From assembly GCF_001613065.1 (NCBI RefSeq), contig NZ_BDBQ01000054.1, forward strand, positions 49,972 through 113,971: DNA of 64,000 nt, in the 5' to 3' direction. The first letter of the stretch is position 1. Each line of letters begins with the position of its first letter. The notes under the pieces were generated by a model. It worked only from the letters and a program-made list of their open reading frames with translations, did not search any database and was not told where the DNA came from. The DNA is from Nocardia miyunensis NBRC 108239. GTDB taxonomy: Bacteria > Actinomycetota > Actinomycetes > Mycobacteriales > Mycobacteriaceae. The translations under genes and the position numbers were made by a program. Positions 34,965-43,877 of the stretch are shown in pieces.

Positions 34965-36608
34965 ATGACAACCGAGACTCTGCCTGCCCCCGACGCGGAT
35001 CACGCACCGACGACCGATCGTTACGACGCCATCGTGATCGGCGCCGGACCAGCGGGACTGTACGAGCTCTATCTGCTCCGGCAGAAGGGGCTCGACGTGC
35101 GGGTGATCGAGGCAGGTAGCGGTGTGGGCGGCACCTGGTACTGGAACCGGTACCCGGGCTGCCGGCTGCACTCCGAGAGCGTCACCTACCAGTACTTCTT
35201 CTCCGAAGAGATGCTCGCGCACTGGGACTGGAGCGAGGTGTTCGCCGGGCAGCCGGAGCTGGAACGGTATTTCGACAAGGTCGCCGACATCTACGACCTG
35301 CGCCGGGACATCGAATTCGAAACCCGTGTGGTCTCGATGACTTTCGACGAGGACACCGACGACTGGACCCTGGTCACCGATACCGGAAAGACCTTCACCG
35401 CACACGTTGTCGTCTCCGCGACCGGCATGCTCTCGGCACCGATCTACCCCGACGTCCCCGGCCGGGAGTCCTTCCGCGGGGAGGCGTACCACACCGCGCG
35501 CTGGCCGAAAGACGAAGTGTCCTTCGCGAACAAGAAGGTGGTGGTCGTCGGCACGGGATCCAGTGGCGTACAGATCATCCCCCAGATCGCCGCGACAGCG
35601 GACCACCTGACGGTGCTGATGCGCACGCCCAACTGGGTGATCCCGCTGAACAACCGGGCGATCGAACAGGACGAGCTGACCGACCTTCGCACGCGGTGGC
35701 CCGAACTCCACGAGAAGCTGAAGAACACCACGGGCGGGTTCCTGCACGATGTCGATCCGACTCCGACAACGTCCTACAGCCCGGAGGAGCTGCTGGAACG
35801 CTATGAGAAGGCATGGGCCGGAACCGGTTTCACGAAGTGGTTCGGCATGCCGGTCGACGTTCTGACCGACGAGAAGGCGAACCGGCATTTCGCTGAATTC
35901 ATCGCGGAGAAGGTCCGTAGACGTCTCGCGGACCCGAAGATCGCCGACCTCCTGATTCCGCAGCACCTCTACGGCGTCAAACCGGTCGAATGCGAGTCCG
36001 GTAATTACTACGAGGTCTACAACCAGGACAATGTCGAACTGGTGCCGGTCGCACAGGACCCGATCCAGGAGATCACCCCGACGGGTATCCGCACCGGCTC
36101 ACGTGAGATAGACGCGGATGTCATCGTCTTCGCGACCGGCTTCGAGGCGTTCGTCGGCGCGTTGAACCGGATCGAGATCACCGGTGTCGGCGGCCGAACC
36201 CTGCGGAAGAACTGGGCGGACGGGCCGGAAACGTATCTCGGCGTCCAGGTTGCCGGTTTCCCGAACTTGTTCATGATCGGCGGGCCGCACGGTAAGGGCG
36301 GCCACGGCAACTCACCGCGCTGCGCCGAGGGGCCGCTCGAGTGGATCGCGGACCTGACCGAGAAGATCACGACCGAGTCGATCAAGCGCGTCGAACCGGA
36401 TCCGCGAGCACAGGCCGAATGGACCAAACACGTCTACGAGACCGGAAACGCTTCGTTCGTGGCTAAGGGGAAATCGTATCTGTTCGGGGACAACGTCCCG
36501 GGCCGCAAACGCGCATACGTCGCCTACATCGGATCACTGCCGGAATTCGTATCGCGACTGCGGACGGTCGCGGCGAACGACTACGAGGGCTTCGTCATCA
36601 CCCGCTGA
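34965..36608 (+). CDS. Baeyer-Villiger monooxygenase (cyclohexanone monooxygenase-like)
   Basis: A 547-residue type I BVMO, closely similar along its whole length to the one at 26044 and clearly its paralog. GAGPAG (FAD), fingerprint FRGEAYHTARWP, GTGSSG (NADPH) and HGKGGHGNSPRCAE are present. ATG 34965 has GGAGGAG just upstream. Differences cluster in the middle third, where substrate contacts lie, so the two enzymes may divide ring sizes or positions. A long perfect hairpin ends the gene. Confidence 0.93.
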   Translation: MTTETLPAPDADHAPTTDRYDAIVIGAGPAGLYELYLLRQKGLDVRVIEAGSGVGGTWYWNRYPGCRLHSESVTYQYFFSEEMLAHWDWSEVFAGQPELERYFDKVADIYDLRRDIEFETRVVSMTFDEDTDDWTLVTDTGKTFTAHVVVSATGMLSAPIYPDVPGRESFRGEAYHTARWPKDEVSFANKKVVVVGTGSSGVQIIPQIAATADHLTVLMRTPNWVIPLNNRAIEQDELTDLRTRWPELHEKLKNTTGGFLHDVDPTPTTSYSPEELLERYEKAWAGTGFTKWFGMPVDVLTDEKANRHFAEFIAEKVRRRLADPKIADLLIPQHLYGVKPVECESGNYYEVYNQDNVELVPVAQDPIQEITPTGIRTGSREIDADVIVFATGFEAFVGALNRIEITGVGGRTLRKNWADGPETYLGVQVAGFPNLFMIGGPHGKGGHGNSPRCAEGPLEWIADLTEKITTESIKRVEPDPRAQAEWTKHVYETGNASFVAKGKSYLFGDNVPGRKRAYVAYIGSLPEFVSRLRTVAANDYEGFVITR

Positions 36609-36610
36609 GC

Positions 36611-36659
36611 CGAACCGTGCCGGTGGAGCCCCGATTACGGACTCCACCGGCACGGTTCG
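36611..36659. terminator. Long perfect hairpin terminator
   Basis: CGAACCGTGCCGGTGGAG (36611-36628) pairs over 18 bp with its complement at 36642-36659 around a 13-nt loop. It lies between the BVMO gene and the convergent epoxide hydrolase gene. No strong T-run follows. Confidence 0.7.
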
Positions 36660-36691
36660 TTCTCCTGGAAAAGCGAAGCGCGCCTTCCCGA

Positions 36692-37849
36692 TTAGCCCCG
36701 GCCGCGGAAGAACGTCCGGAGGTCACCGACCAGCAATTCGGGCTGCTCGGCCGCCGCGAAATGCCCGCCGCGCGCGAACTCCGTCCAGTGCTCGACGGCG
36801 TAATGATCGTTCGCTATCCGGCGAGACGTCGGATAGAGCTCTTTCGGAAAGACTCCGATGCCGGTGGGAGTCGAGACTCGCTCGACACGCGGCCGTTGCA
36901 CGCCGCCGCCGTTGAATGCGGCGGTCTCGTAATAGAGTCGCGCGGACGAGCCCGCGGTTCCGGTGAACCAGAAGGTGGCCACGCCCGCGAGGATCTCGTC
37001 CTTGCTCATCACCGACTCGAGATCGCCGTCGCAGTCGGTCCAGCTACGCAGTTTCTCGACGATCCAGGCGGCCTGCCCGACCGGCGAGTCGTGCAACCCG
37101 TAGGCAAGGGTCTGCGGCTTCGTCGACTGCATCGCGACGTAACCCGTATCCACCGCACGACGCCGATCATTGGCCTCGATCTGCGCCTGTTCCTCGGCCG
37201 TCGGCACTCCGTCCAGCGGACGCAGGCCGCTTTGCAGGAGCGTGAGGTAGAGGCCACTGAGCCGGTCCGGAAAGCGCTGTGCGAGTTGAGTACCGATGGG
37301 TGCGCCCATATCCGTACCGAAATACCCGTAGCGACCGTAACCGAGCAGTTCCATCAGCTCCGCGAGAGCCGATCCCACCCGCCCCACATGCCAGCCGCGC
37401 GCTGTCGTCGGACCACTCCAGCCGTAACCGGGAATGGACGGTGCGACAACATGAAAGGCGTCGTCCGCCGATCCTCCGTATGCCACGGGATTCGTCAGCG
37501 GCCCCAGCACCTTCGCGAATTCCAGTGGGGTACTGGGCCATCCGTGCACCATGAGCAGGGGGCGAGCCTGGGCGAATGGCGAGCGGACGTGCAGGAAATG
37601 CACGTTCTGCCCGTCGATCGTGGTGGTGAACTGCGGCCGCGCATTCATCTCCGCCTCGGCCGCTCGCCAGTCGAATTCCGACGCCCAGTACTCACACAAC
37701 TCGCGCAGGTAGGCCGGATCAACCCCGTAGTCCCAACCCGCGCCGGGTATCTCATCGGGCCAGCGAGTCTGCGTCAGGCGCCGACGGAGGTCGTCCAGCG
37801 CGTCATCGGAGACGTGTATCGAGAAGGGGGTGCACCCGACCGTGGTCAT
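36692..37849 (-). CDS. Epoxide hydrolase (EHN-domain alpha/beta-hydrolase)
   Basis: A 385-residue protein. The N-terminal epoxide-hydrolase cap segment (FSIHVSDDALDDLRRRLTQTRW) precedes an alpha/beta-hydrolase core. HGWPSTPLEF (102-111) is the oxyanion motif, and GTDMGA holds nucleophile Asp180, as expected for epoxide hydrolases rather than esterases. RLYYETA carries a candidate lid Tyr. It opens epoxides to diols. ATG 37849 gives the family N-terminus. It follows the BVMO gene by 19 nt and is presumably cotranscribed. Limonene-type or other epoxides would fit a terpenoid route (inference). Confidence 0.88.
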   Translation of the reverse strand: MTTVGCTPFSIHVSDDALDDLRRRLTQTRWPDEIPGAGWDYGVDPAYLRELCEYWASEFDWRAAEAEMNARPQFTTTIDGQNVHFLHVRSPFAQARPLLMVHGWPSTPLEFAKVLGPLTNPVAYGGSADDAFHVVAPSIPGYGWSGPTTARGWHVGRVGSALAELMELLGYGRYGYFGTDMGAPIGTQLAQRFPDRLSGLYLTLLQSGLRPLDGVPTAEEQAQIEANDRRRAVDTGYVAMQSTKPQTLAYGLHDSPVGQAAWIVEKLRSWTDCDGDLESVMSKDEILAGVATFWFTGTAGSSARLYYETAAFNGGGVQRPRVERVSTPTGIGVFPKELYPTSRRIANDHYAVEHWTEFARGGHFAAAEQPELLVGDLRTFFRGRG

Positions 37850-37868
37850 CACATCGTCTTTTTCTGTG

Positions 37869-39485
37869 TCAGCCGAAAACGAACCCGCGGAAGCCATCTG
37901 CGAACGCCTCCTCACATCGTTCACGGTAGGCCGGAATGCCACCGCTCCACAGCAGGTACGCCCGCTTCTTACCGTCGATATTCGACCCGAACGCCCAGGA
38001 CCGGGCATTCTCCAGGACCGTCCCCCGCACGCTGTCGGCGACGATGTCGATCCAGGTGTCCTCGGCCTCCCGCGACGTCGTCACCACGGAGTGGCCCTGC
38101 TCTGTCATGAACGTGAGCAGACGAGTGACCAGGTCGGCCTGGATCTCCGTCGCCCGCGGGATATTGCCGGTCGTACTCTGCGGGCCGCCGACGATGAACA
38201 GATTGGGAAAGCCCGCCGCCTGCAGACCGAGATGTGTGCGCGGCCCGGCCTCCCAGTGGTCTCCGAGTTCCCGGCCGCCGGAACCCCGAATGTCCATGCG
38301 CGTCAGCGATCCCGTGGCCGCCTCGAATCCGGTCGCCAGCACGATCATGTCGAAGTCCATCTCGCGCCGCGTCGTCGCGAGGCCGGTCGGCGTGAAACGC
38401 TCGATGGGTTCCTCACGCAGGGAGACCAGCTCGACGTTGTCCTGATTGAAGACCTCGTAGTAGCCGTTCTCCAAGGGGGGACGCTTCATGCCGTAGGTGT
38501 GGTCGTCCGGGATGAGCATCTCGGCCACGGCCGGGTCCTGGACCCGCTCGCGAATCTTGGCGCGAATGAAATCCGTGACGGCCGCGTTGGCGGCGGCGTC
38601 GGTGGTGATGTCACGAAAGTTGTTCATCACCATGGTCAATCCCGGCTCGTCGTACAGCCGCTGGAACCACGCCGTCCGGTCCGCGTCGGAAACCTCGAAC
38701 GCGGCGAGGTCACGAGGACGGTGGATGAACCCGGCCGGGGTCGACAGGCACAATTCGTGGAGCTCGTCGAAACGGGCCCGGATCCGCTCGGCCTTCTCGG
38801 AACTGATCGGCCGATTGTTGATCGGCGTACACCAATTGGCGGTGCGCTGGAAGACCGTGAGCTCCGAGGCGTCGCGAGCAACGAACGGAATGATCTGCAC
38901 GCCACTGGAACCCGTGCCGACAACCGCCACCCGCTTGCCCTTGAAGTCCACAGGCGCGGCAGGCCAAAGCGCCGTGTGGTAACTCTCGCCGCGATACTCC
39001 TCGAGCCCCGGCGCGGCCGGAAAGACCGGTGCGGACAGAAGTCCGACGGCGGTGATCAAGAATCGTGCCCGATAGACAGCGCCGGCTGTCGTCGTCACGA
39101 GCCACCGCGACTGTTCTTCGCTGAATTCCGCCGACGCCACCCGGGCATCGAATTCTATGTAAGGACGAAGTCCGAGCCTGTCGACCGCGAAGTTGAGGTA
39201 GCGCTCGGTTTCCGGTTGCCCCGCGAACTCCTCACTCCACGTCCATTCGTCGCGCAGTTCCGGGGAGAAGAAGTAGCCGTAGGAGTAGCTCTCCGAATCG
39301 AATCGGCAACCGGGATACCGGTTCCAGTACCAGGTCCCCCCTACACCGCCCCCGGCCTCCAACGCCTTCACCGTGAATCCGTGTTCGCGCAATCGATACA
39401 GCTGATAAATGCCGGTGATCCCCGCTCCGACGACAAGCGCGTCGAGTTCGACCTCGGCTGCCGGGCTACCGTTGTGCTCGTTCAT
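37869..39485 (-). CDS. Baeyer-Villiger monooxygenase (type I)
   Basis: A 538-residue BVMO. GAGITG (FAD), YRGESYHTALWP (fingerprint with Tyr in place of the first Phe) and GTGSSG are present. It is more distant from the 26044 and 34965 pair than they are from each other. GGAGAGG lies 4 nt before ATG 39485. A TTGACA-type promoter with the shared upstream motif drives it. It is cotranscribed with the epoxide hydrolase. Confidence 0.92.
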   Translation of the reverse strand: MNEHNGSPAAEVELDALVVGAGITGIYQLYRLREHGFTVKALEAGGGVGGTWYWNRYPGCRFDSESYSYGYFFSPELRDEWTWSEEFAGQPETERYLNFAVDRLGLRPYIEFDARVASAEFSEEQSRWLVTTTAGAVYRARFLITAVGLLSAPVFPAAPGLEEYRGESYHTALWPAAPVDFKGKRVAVVGTGSSGVQIIPFVARDASELTVFQRTANWCTPINNRPISSEKAERIRARFDELHELCLSTPAGFIHRPRDLAAFEVSDADRTAWFQRLYDEPGLTMVMNNFRDITTDAAANAAVTDFIRAKIRERVQDPAVAEMLIPDDHTYGMKRPPLENGYYEVFNQDNVELVSLREEPIERFTPTGLATTRREMDFDMIVLATGFEAATGSLTRMDIRGSGGRELGDHWEAGPRTHLGLQAAGFPNLFIVGGPQSTTGNIPRATEIQADLVTRLLTFMTEQGHSVVTTSREAEDTWIDIVADSVRGTVLENARSWAFGSNIDGKKRAYLLWSGGIPAYRERCEEAFADGFRGFVFG

Positions 39486-39601
39486 GGTTCCTCTCCGGCC
39501 CAGGCTGGCTGCGGGGGAGGTACTCGTACCTCGACGTTCCAGCCTCCGGTGTCCCGGACGTCGCGATCCGATGAAGTACACCGTGGCTTATATTTGTTCT
39601 A

Positions 39602-39648
39602 AAGCTATGCTTGAGACACGAATATGTCAATGCATGTAACACAATTAA
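39602..39648 (-). promoter_or_regulatory. Promoter with upstream shared motif
   Basis: On the minus strand, TTGACA (39625-39630), 17 nt and TAGCTT (39602-39607) form a near-consensus promoter for the BVMO gene at 39485. Immediately upstream, TTAATTGTGTTACATGCA (39631-39648) is another copy of the shared motif. Here it sits beside the -35 box rather than over it, which is where an activator or repressor would bind. Confidence 0.6.
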
Positions 39649-39714
39649 GACAAGGGAACCCGCCGCGGACACGCGGGCGCTGACAGCGGCAATCACGGCC
39701 GCTGACAACGAAAA

Positions 39715-39755
39715 ACCCGAGCCGACATCGCATCAGGATGTCGCTCGGGTGTTTT
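39715..39755. terminator. Hairpin terminator
   Basis: ACCCGAGCCGACATC (39715-39729) pairs, with one bulge, with GATGTCGCTCGGGT (39737-39750). It has A-rich and T-rich flanks (AAAA before, GTTTT after), so it can work in both directions. It ends the gene at 39779-40318. Confidence 0.7.
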
Positions 39756-39778
39756 CAGTCGGCGCTATGCGGAATTTG

Positions 39779-40318
39779 CTATGTCGTCGGTTGGGTGACC
39801 TGTCCGAACAATTCGCCCAGCTTGGCCCGCGCCACCTCGAGCCGGTGCGCGAACTCGTTGCGCTCGGCTTCGAGTCGATCTCGTTCCGCGGTGAGAAGCT
39901 CGACATCCTCCTCGGATGGCCTACTCGCGGCCTGGAGATCCTCGGGGGAAGTCAGCAGCAGTTCCTGGACGAGCGCCCGGGCGAGCTTGCGGTAGTCGAT
40001 GTCGGCCACCGACTGCCGCGTGGCATCGGCAGCCGGGGAAGCCAGGATCGGCCTCGGCTGCAGCGCAGCCGAACTCAGTCGCCCCGCATCCTCCAGCCGG
40101 ATGGCGTAGGTCCGCTTACCCTTGATATCCCGCGAGATCTGCCCTTCCTTGTCCATGGCAGCTATCAACTGGATGAAGGCAACACTGGAACCCTGGTAGT
40201 CGACAGCGTCCATGAGAAGCGACGTTGCACGCCCGGACGGGTCCTCGACAGGTCCCGATTGCTCCAGTAACTGCCGGATCCTCGTACGTGCCGTTAGATC
40301 GCGCGTCACTTCCTCCAC
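39779..40318 (-). CDS. Predicted winged-helix plus coiled-coil protein, function unknown
   Basis: A 179-residue protein. Residues 8-75 look like a winged helix (RTRIRQLLEQSGPVEDPSGR, then FIQLIAAMDKEGQISRDIKG, then KRTYAIRLED as the wing). A heptad-patterned helix rich in Glu and Arg (LLTAERDRLEAERNEFAHRL) ends the chain. This suggests a dimeric DNA-binding or chromatin-associated protein. It is a single-gene unit with its own terminator. I do not recognise the family. Confidence 0.65.
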   Translation of the reverse strand: MEEVTRDLTARTRIRQLLEQSGPVEDPSGRATSLLMDAVDYQGSSVAFIQLIAAMDKEGQISRDIKGKRTYAIRLEDAGRLSSAALQPRPILASPAADATRQSVADIDYRKLARALVQELLLTSPEDLQAASRPSEEDVELLTAERDRLEAERNEFAHRLEVARAKLGELFGQVTQPTT

Positions 40319-40512
40319 CTCATGCTTCCCTGGCCGGTTCTATCGACTACTGACGATGTAGAGCAGTAATACGAATAGTAGCAAGTGTACCCGTGGAACA
40401 TAAGGTTGCAACACGAATAGGATTCTCGCCACCATTGGACCGCGGGTAGATCCGGACAGTGGCGGGACCACCGCCCGAACGACTCAGAAGTGACCGATTC
40501 CCCGGACGTGTC

Positions 40513-40881
40513 TCACACGCACATCCCGGCGGCAAGCCGCAGGAGCCTGTACGCAAGCGACTGTTCCCCGGTTCCGAGGAGCGCGAGTGCGGCATCGATG
40601 GTCTGCTTGTCGGAGCCGGCACTGACCTTGAGACCTTCCGCGGCAGCGAGAACCAGGTCGTCCCATGCCTGCCTGCTGCGCCGGTCGTTGGCTATGACCG
40701 GTCGATCCAGTGGCGGAATGATCGCAGCGGCCGCGAGGGTGAGGGACGCGATCCGACGAGCACCGGAGAGCCCGAGAGCAGGCGATTCGCACGTCCGCTC
40801 GACAGAGACATGTTCACGGATAAGTGAACAGCCGCTCCCGCGACGCCCGATCGGCCGTCGGCCATGTACTGCACGCTGCAT
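40513..40881 (-). CDS. Hypothetical protein (uncertain)
   Basis: A 122-residue frame whose second half reads like a real helical protein (SRQAWDDLVLAAAEGLKVSA, then QTIDAALALLGTGEQSLAYR). The first half is Arg/Gly-rich and less convincing. The start could be ATG 40881 or 40935. The opposite-strand frame over the same stretch is poorer. Nothing indicates a function. The flanks 40319-40512 and 40936-41383 hold no gene that I can support. Confidence 0.35.
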   Translation of the reverse strand: MQRAVHGRRPIGRRGSGCSLIREHVSVERTCESPALGLSGARRIASLTLAAAAIIPPLDRPVIANDRRSRQAWDDLVLAAAEGLKVSAGSDKQTIDAALALLGTGEQSLAYRLLRLAAGMCV

Positions 40882-40936
40882 CGTTGCACGCTCCTGACGT
40901 TCGTCGGCTTCCGTACTCCAGGATGTGCAGTACATG
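40863..40936. repeat. Perfect 11-bp inverted repeat with 52-nt spacer
   Basis: CATGTACTGCA (40863-40873) and TGCAGTACATG (40926-40936) are exact complements. They flank the possible start region of the hypothetical gene and may be operators or chance. Confidence 0.35.
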
Positions 40937-41383
40937 ACCGATCGGCATGCGTATAAGTACGGAGACAGATACGGATGTGACGCCGGACAAGTCGCGAGGC
41001 ACGATCCACAACCCCTGTTTCACCAGCACCGAGGCACATTTTCCAGCCTGAACCAGCGCATATACGGACAGGCACCCAAACCGATCCCCACCTCGGACCA
41101 CAGAAACCGATAGCGACCGGCTATCACAGCCATACCGACGGCGAGGAGTTCACAGCACAGCACCACCATGATTTCAGCACCGATGCGAACTCCCTCTATT
41201 CGGCATCCGACCTGGAGAACGTCGCGCCGAACCGAACCGATCACCGCACCGGCACACTGTTCGAGAAGGTTTCCGGGATGCCGGTGTTGCCGGGACGGTA
41301 GGCTCGGCGAACCGGGCCCGCCGATCGGGCGGACCAGATAGCGCTGGGTTCGACCAGCAGACCGACGACGAGGCGATCATCCG

Positions 41384-43720
41384 ATGCGGCAGGGATCTCA
41401 ACGAGGACGAGGCAACGTCCCTGGCGAGACGTCGAGTCTGGTGGGGCGGCGGGCCGAGCTCGCGGCGATCAGGCGCATCATGCGAACATCACGATTGGTG
41501 ACTCTCACAGGTCCGGGCGGTGTCGGAAAAACACGGCTTGCGCTGCACATCGCGAACAGCGCACGCGGCGCCTTCGCGGACGGGATCTGGATGGTGCCGC
41601 TGGCGGAACTCTCGCAGGCCGACCTGATCCCCTCCACGATCATGTCCACCATGGGAAAGGTCGGTCCCAACCGGACCGATCTCGATGACCTGCTCGCCCT
41701 TTTGGACAACCTCGAACTGCTGCTCGTCCTGGACAACTGCGAACACCTCGCCGGACCGTGCGCAGAAATCGCGTCGGCGATCCTCGAAAGATGCCCGAAG
41801 GTCCGGCTCATCATGACCAGCCGAGAGGGACTCCGTATCGACGGCGAGGCCATATTCACCGTTCCGCCGTTGTCCCTACCCGGTGCGGGAGAACGCGTAG
41901 CCTCCGGCAGCGCCGTATTGTTCGATGCTGTCGCACTTTTCAAGGAACGCGCGTCGGCGGTCAGGCCGGATTTCGTGCTGAGTCCCGAAGACGAGCCCCA
42001 GGTCGTCGAATTGTGCCGTCGACTCGACGGCCTTCCCCTGGCGATCGAGTTGGCCGCGGCGAGCATGAGGTGGTTGCCGCTGAGTGAGCTGACCGTCGGC
42101 GCGGCGAATCCGCTCGCACTGGTAACGCCCCACCGCAGGAGTTCCCCGGACCGCCAGCACACTCTGCGGGCATCGCTGGACTACAGCTATGAACTCTGCT
42201 CACCCGGAGCCCGATCGCTGTGGGCATGGATGTCGATATTTCGCGGTGGCGCCGAACTGGATGCGATCCGCTCGGTATGCGGTCCGGATCTCGGAGCAGT
42301 CGAGCCACTGGTCGCCGAACTGGTCGACAAGTCACTGGTGACGCTCACCGGCGACCGCTACGTCATGCTGGAGACGATTCGTCAATACGGATCCGAACTG
42401 CTGGCATCGGCCGGGGACGAGAGCGCCGCGCGCCGCGCGCATGTGGAGTACTTCGCCGCGATGACCTCCGATCTGGAGGCCAATTGGTCCGGCCACGATC
42501 AATCGAAACATCTCGGTTGGGCCAAAATGAATCAGGCGAATATCAGGATCTCGCTGGAATACTGTCTCGAGTCGGCCGAACTCCTGGACACCGGCCTTCG
42601 GATCGCCGCCGGACTGTGGTCCTTCTGGGCCGCATGCAATTTCGAGAGCGAAGGAGGCATGTGGCTCACACGGCTGATAAACGCCGACGCGGAGCTGTCG
42701 GGGTCGCCGCGACCTGCGCTCGCCCGAGGGCTATGGGTCATGGGTTTTCTCACCGTGGTCGACGGCCAGCTCGAGCAGGGTAGGCGCAGTCTCGACAGAG
42801 CTATCGCGATGGCTCGGGAGATCGGTGATCTCGCCGCCGAGGCGAATGCGACTCATGCTCGTGGTTTCGCCGAACTGCTGGCCGGTCGAATCGACAGTGC
42901 TCTCGACTATCTCGAGCACAGCGTGAAATTGGAGCATGGCGTTCCGGAGCCGAACCCTTTTTACGCGTTCGCACTACTGACCTTCGGGCTCGCCCTGTGC
43001 TTCAGCGAACGCCGAGAGGAGGCGGCATCGATATTGGAACGGGCCCGTTCCCTCTTCGCGGAGGGCGGAGGCGAGTTCCTGTACTCGTGGAGCCTGGTCT
43101 TTCTCGGACTCGACGCATTGCTGAGCGGTCGTCTGGACGCGGCGTCGACGTTTCTGACCGATGGCCTGGCCCGTAATGTCCAGGGCCCCAGGAACAATCA
43201 GGGAGTCATCTGGGCGATCGAGATTCTGGGCTGGACGGCGCTCTACGAGGGCGACGCCCGTCGCGCCGCGCGATTGATGGGCGGCAGCGAGACCCTCGCC
43301 GACGAAACCGGCCCCTACCTCGCTGGTTTCACGACTTTCCGCAGGTTGCACGAGGACTACACGACCCGCGTGCGGACAGCACTCGGCGGCCAGGTATTCG
43401 AACAGGAGCGCTCGGCGGGACAACGGCTCGATCTGGAAGCCTTGATCGCCGCGGCCATCGATGACAGCCGCGCTACCCAGGCCCCGAAGGCCGAGGTATC
43501 CCCGGCGAAGCTCGATCTGCCGCTCACTCCCCGCGAGCGCGAGATAGCCGAAAGAGTCGCCGCCGGCCTGACCAACCGCGCCATCGCCGCGGAATTGGTG
43601 ATCTCCAAGCGGACGGTCGACACCCATGTCGAGAACATACTGGTCAAGCTGGGTTTTTCATCGAGGACCCAGATCGTTGCACTGCTGACGTCCATGGACT
43701 CCGCATCCAGCAGGAGTTGA
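41384..43720 (+). CDS. STAND-type ATPase with C-terminal LuxR HTH regulator
   Basis: A 778-residue protein. Walker A GPGGVGKT (43-50) and Walker B LLLVLDNCEHL (112-122) belong to an NB-ARC/AAA-like switch domain. A TPR-like helical middle follows, then LTPREREIAERVAAGLTNRA (about 705-724) with RTVDTHVENILVKLGF, a typical LuxR helix-turn-helix. Such proteins (MalT-like) bind an inducer in the helical part and activate transcription. Compared with the 1098-residue protein at 57758 it lacks the kinase domain. The start at ATG 41384 lacks a good ribosome site. It may control a neighbouring operon; the ALDH gene is next downstream. Confidence 0.87.
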   Translation: MRQGSQRGRGNVPGETSSLVGRRAELAAIRRIMRTSRLVTLTGPGGVGKTRLALHIANSARGAFADGIWMVPLAELSQADLIPSTIMSTMGKVGPNRTDLDDLLALLDNLELLLVLDNCEHLAGPCAEIASAILERCPKVRLIMTSREGLRIDGEAIFTVPPLSLPGAGERVASGSAVLFDAVALFKERASAVRPDFVLSPEDEPQVVELCRRLDGLPLAIELAAASMRWLPLSELTVGAANPLALVTPHRRSSPDRQHTLRASLDYSYELCSPGARSLWAWMSIFRGGAELDAIRSVCGPDLGAVEPLVAELVDKSLVTLTGDRYVMLETIRQYGSELLASAGDESAARRAHVEYFAAMTSDLEANWSGHDQSKHLGWAKMNQANIRISLEYCLESAELLDTGLRIAAGLWSFWAACNFESEGGMWLTRLINADAELSGSPRPALARGLWVMGFLTVVDGQLEQGRRSLDRAIAMAREIGDLAAEANATHARGFAELLAGRIDSALDYLEHSVKLEHGVPEPNPFYAFALLTFGLALCFSERREEAASILERARSLFAEGGGEFLYSWSLVFLGLDALLSGRLDAASTFLTDGLARNVQGPRNNQGVIWAIEILGWTALYEGDARRAARLMGGSETLADETGPYLAGFTTFRRLHEDYTTRVRTALGGQVFEQERSAGQRLDLEALIAAAIDDSRATQAPKAEVSPAKLDLPLTPREREIAERVAAGLTNRAIAAELVISKRTVDTHVENILVKLGFSSRTQIVALLTSMDSASSRS

Positions 43721-43799
43721 CCGCGCCCGTCCGGGCCGGGACTACCCATGGTGCTGAACCCGCTCCACGATTAGATCACTGCCACTTCAATGCCCAATG

Positions 43800-43828
43800 C
43801 AGCATAGACTGAGCCTACAATTATGCTG
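43800..43828. promoter_or_regulatory. Inverted repeat in the aldehyde dehydrogenase promoter region
   Basis: CAGCATA (43800-43806) and TATGCTG (43822-43828) form a 7-bp inverted repeat with a 15-nt spacer, in an AT-rich stretch 50 nt before the ALDH start. TACAAT (43816-43821) within it could be a -10 box. LuxR-type dimers can bind such spaced repeats, and a LuxR-domain protein is encoded just upstream. Confidence 0.4.
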
Positions 43829-43877
43829 AGAGTGATTTCAGTACCGCGCCCACCGGGGCCGCGGCGGGAAGGGCAGC

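Noticed and set aside
156..39485. A complete steroid (cholesterol) degradation cluster
   Set aside because: Thiolase-like/DUF35, MaoC pair and P450 are reminiscent, but hallmark ring-cleavage genes (KshA, HsaC, KstD) are absent, so only a general alicyclic role is inferred.
40459..40827. A 122-codon plus-strand frame
   Set aside because: It overlaps the better-looking minus-strand frame and shows low-complexity Arg/Gly/Pro composition without motifs.
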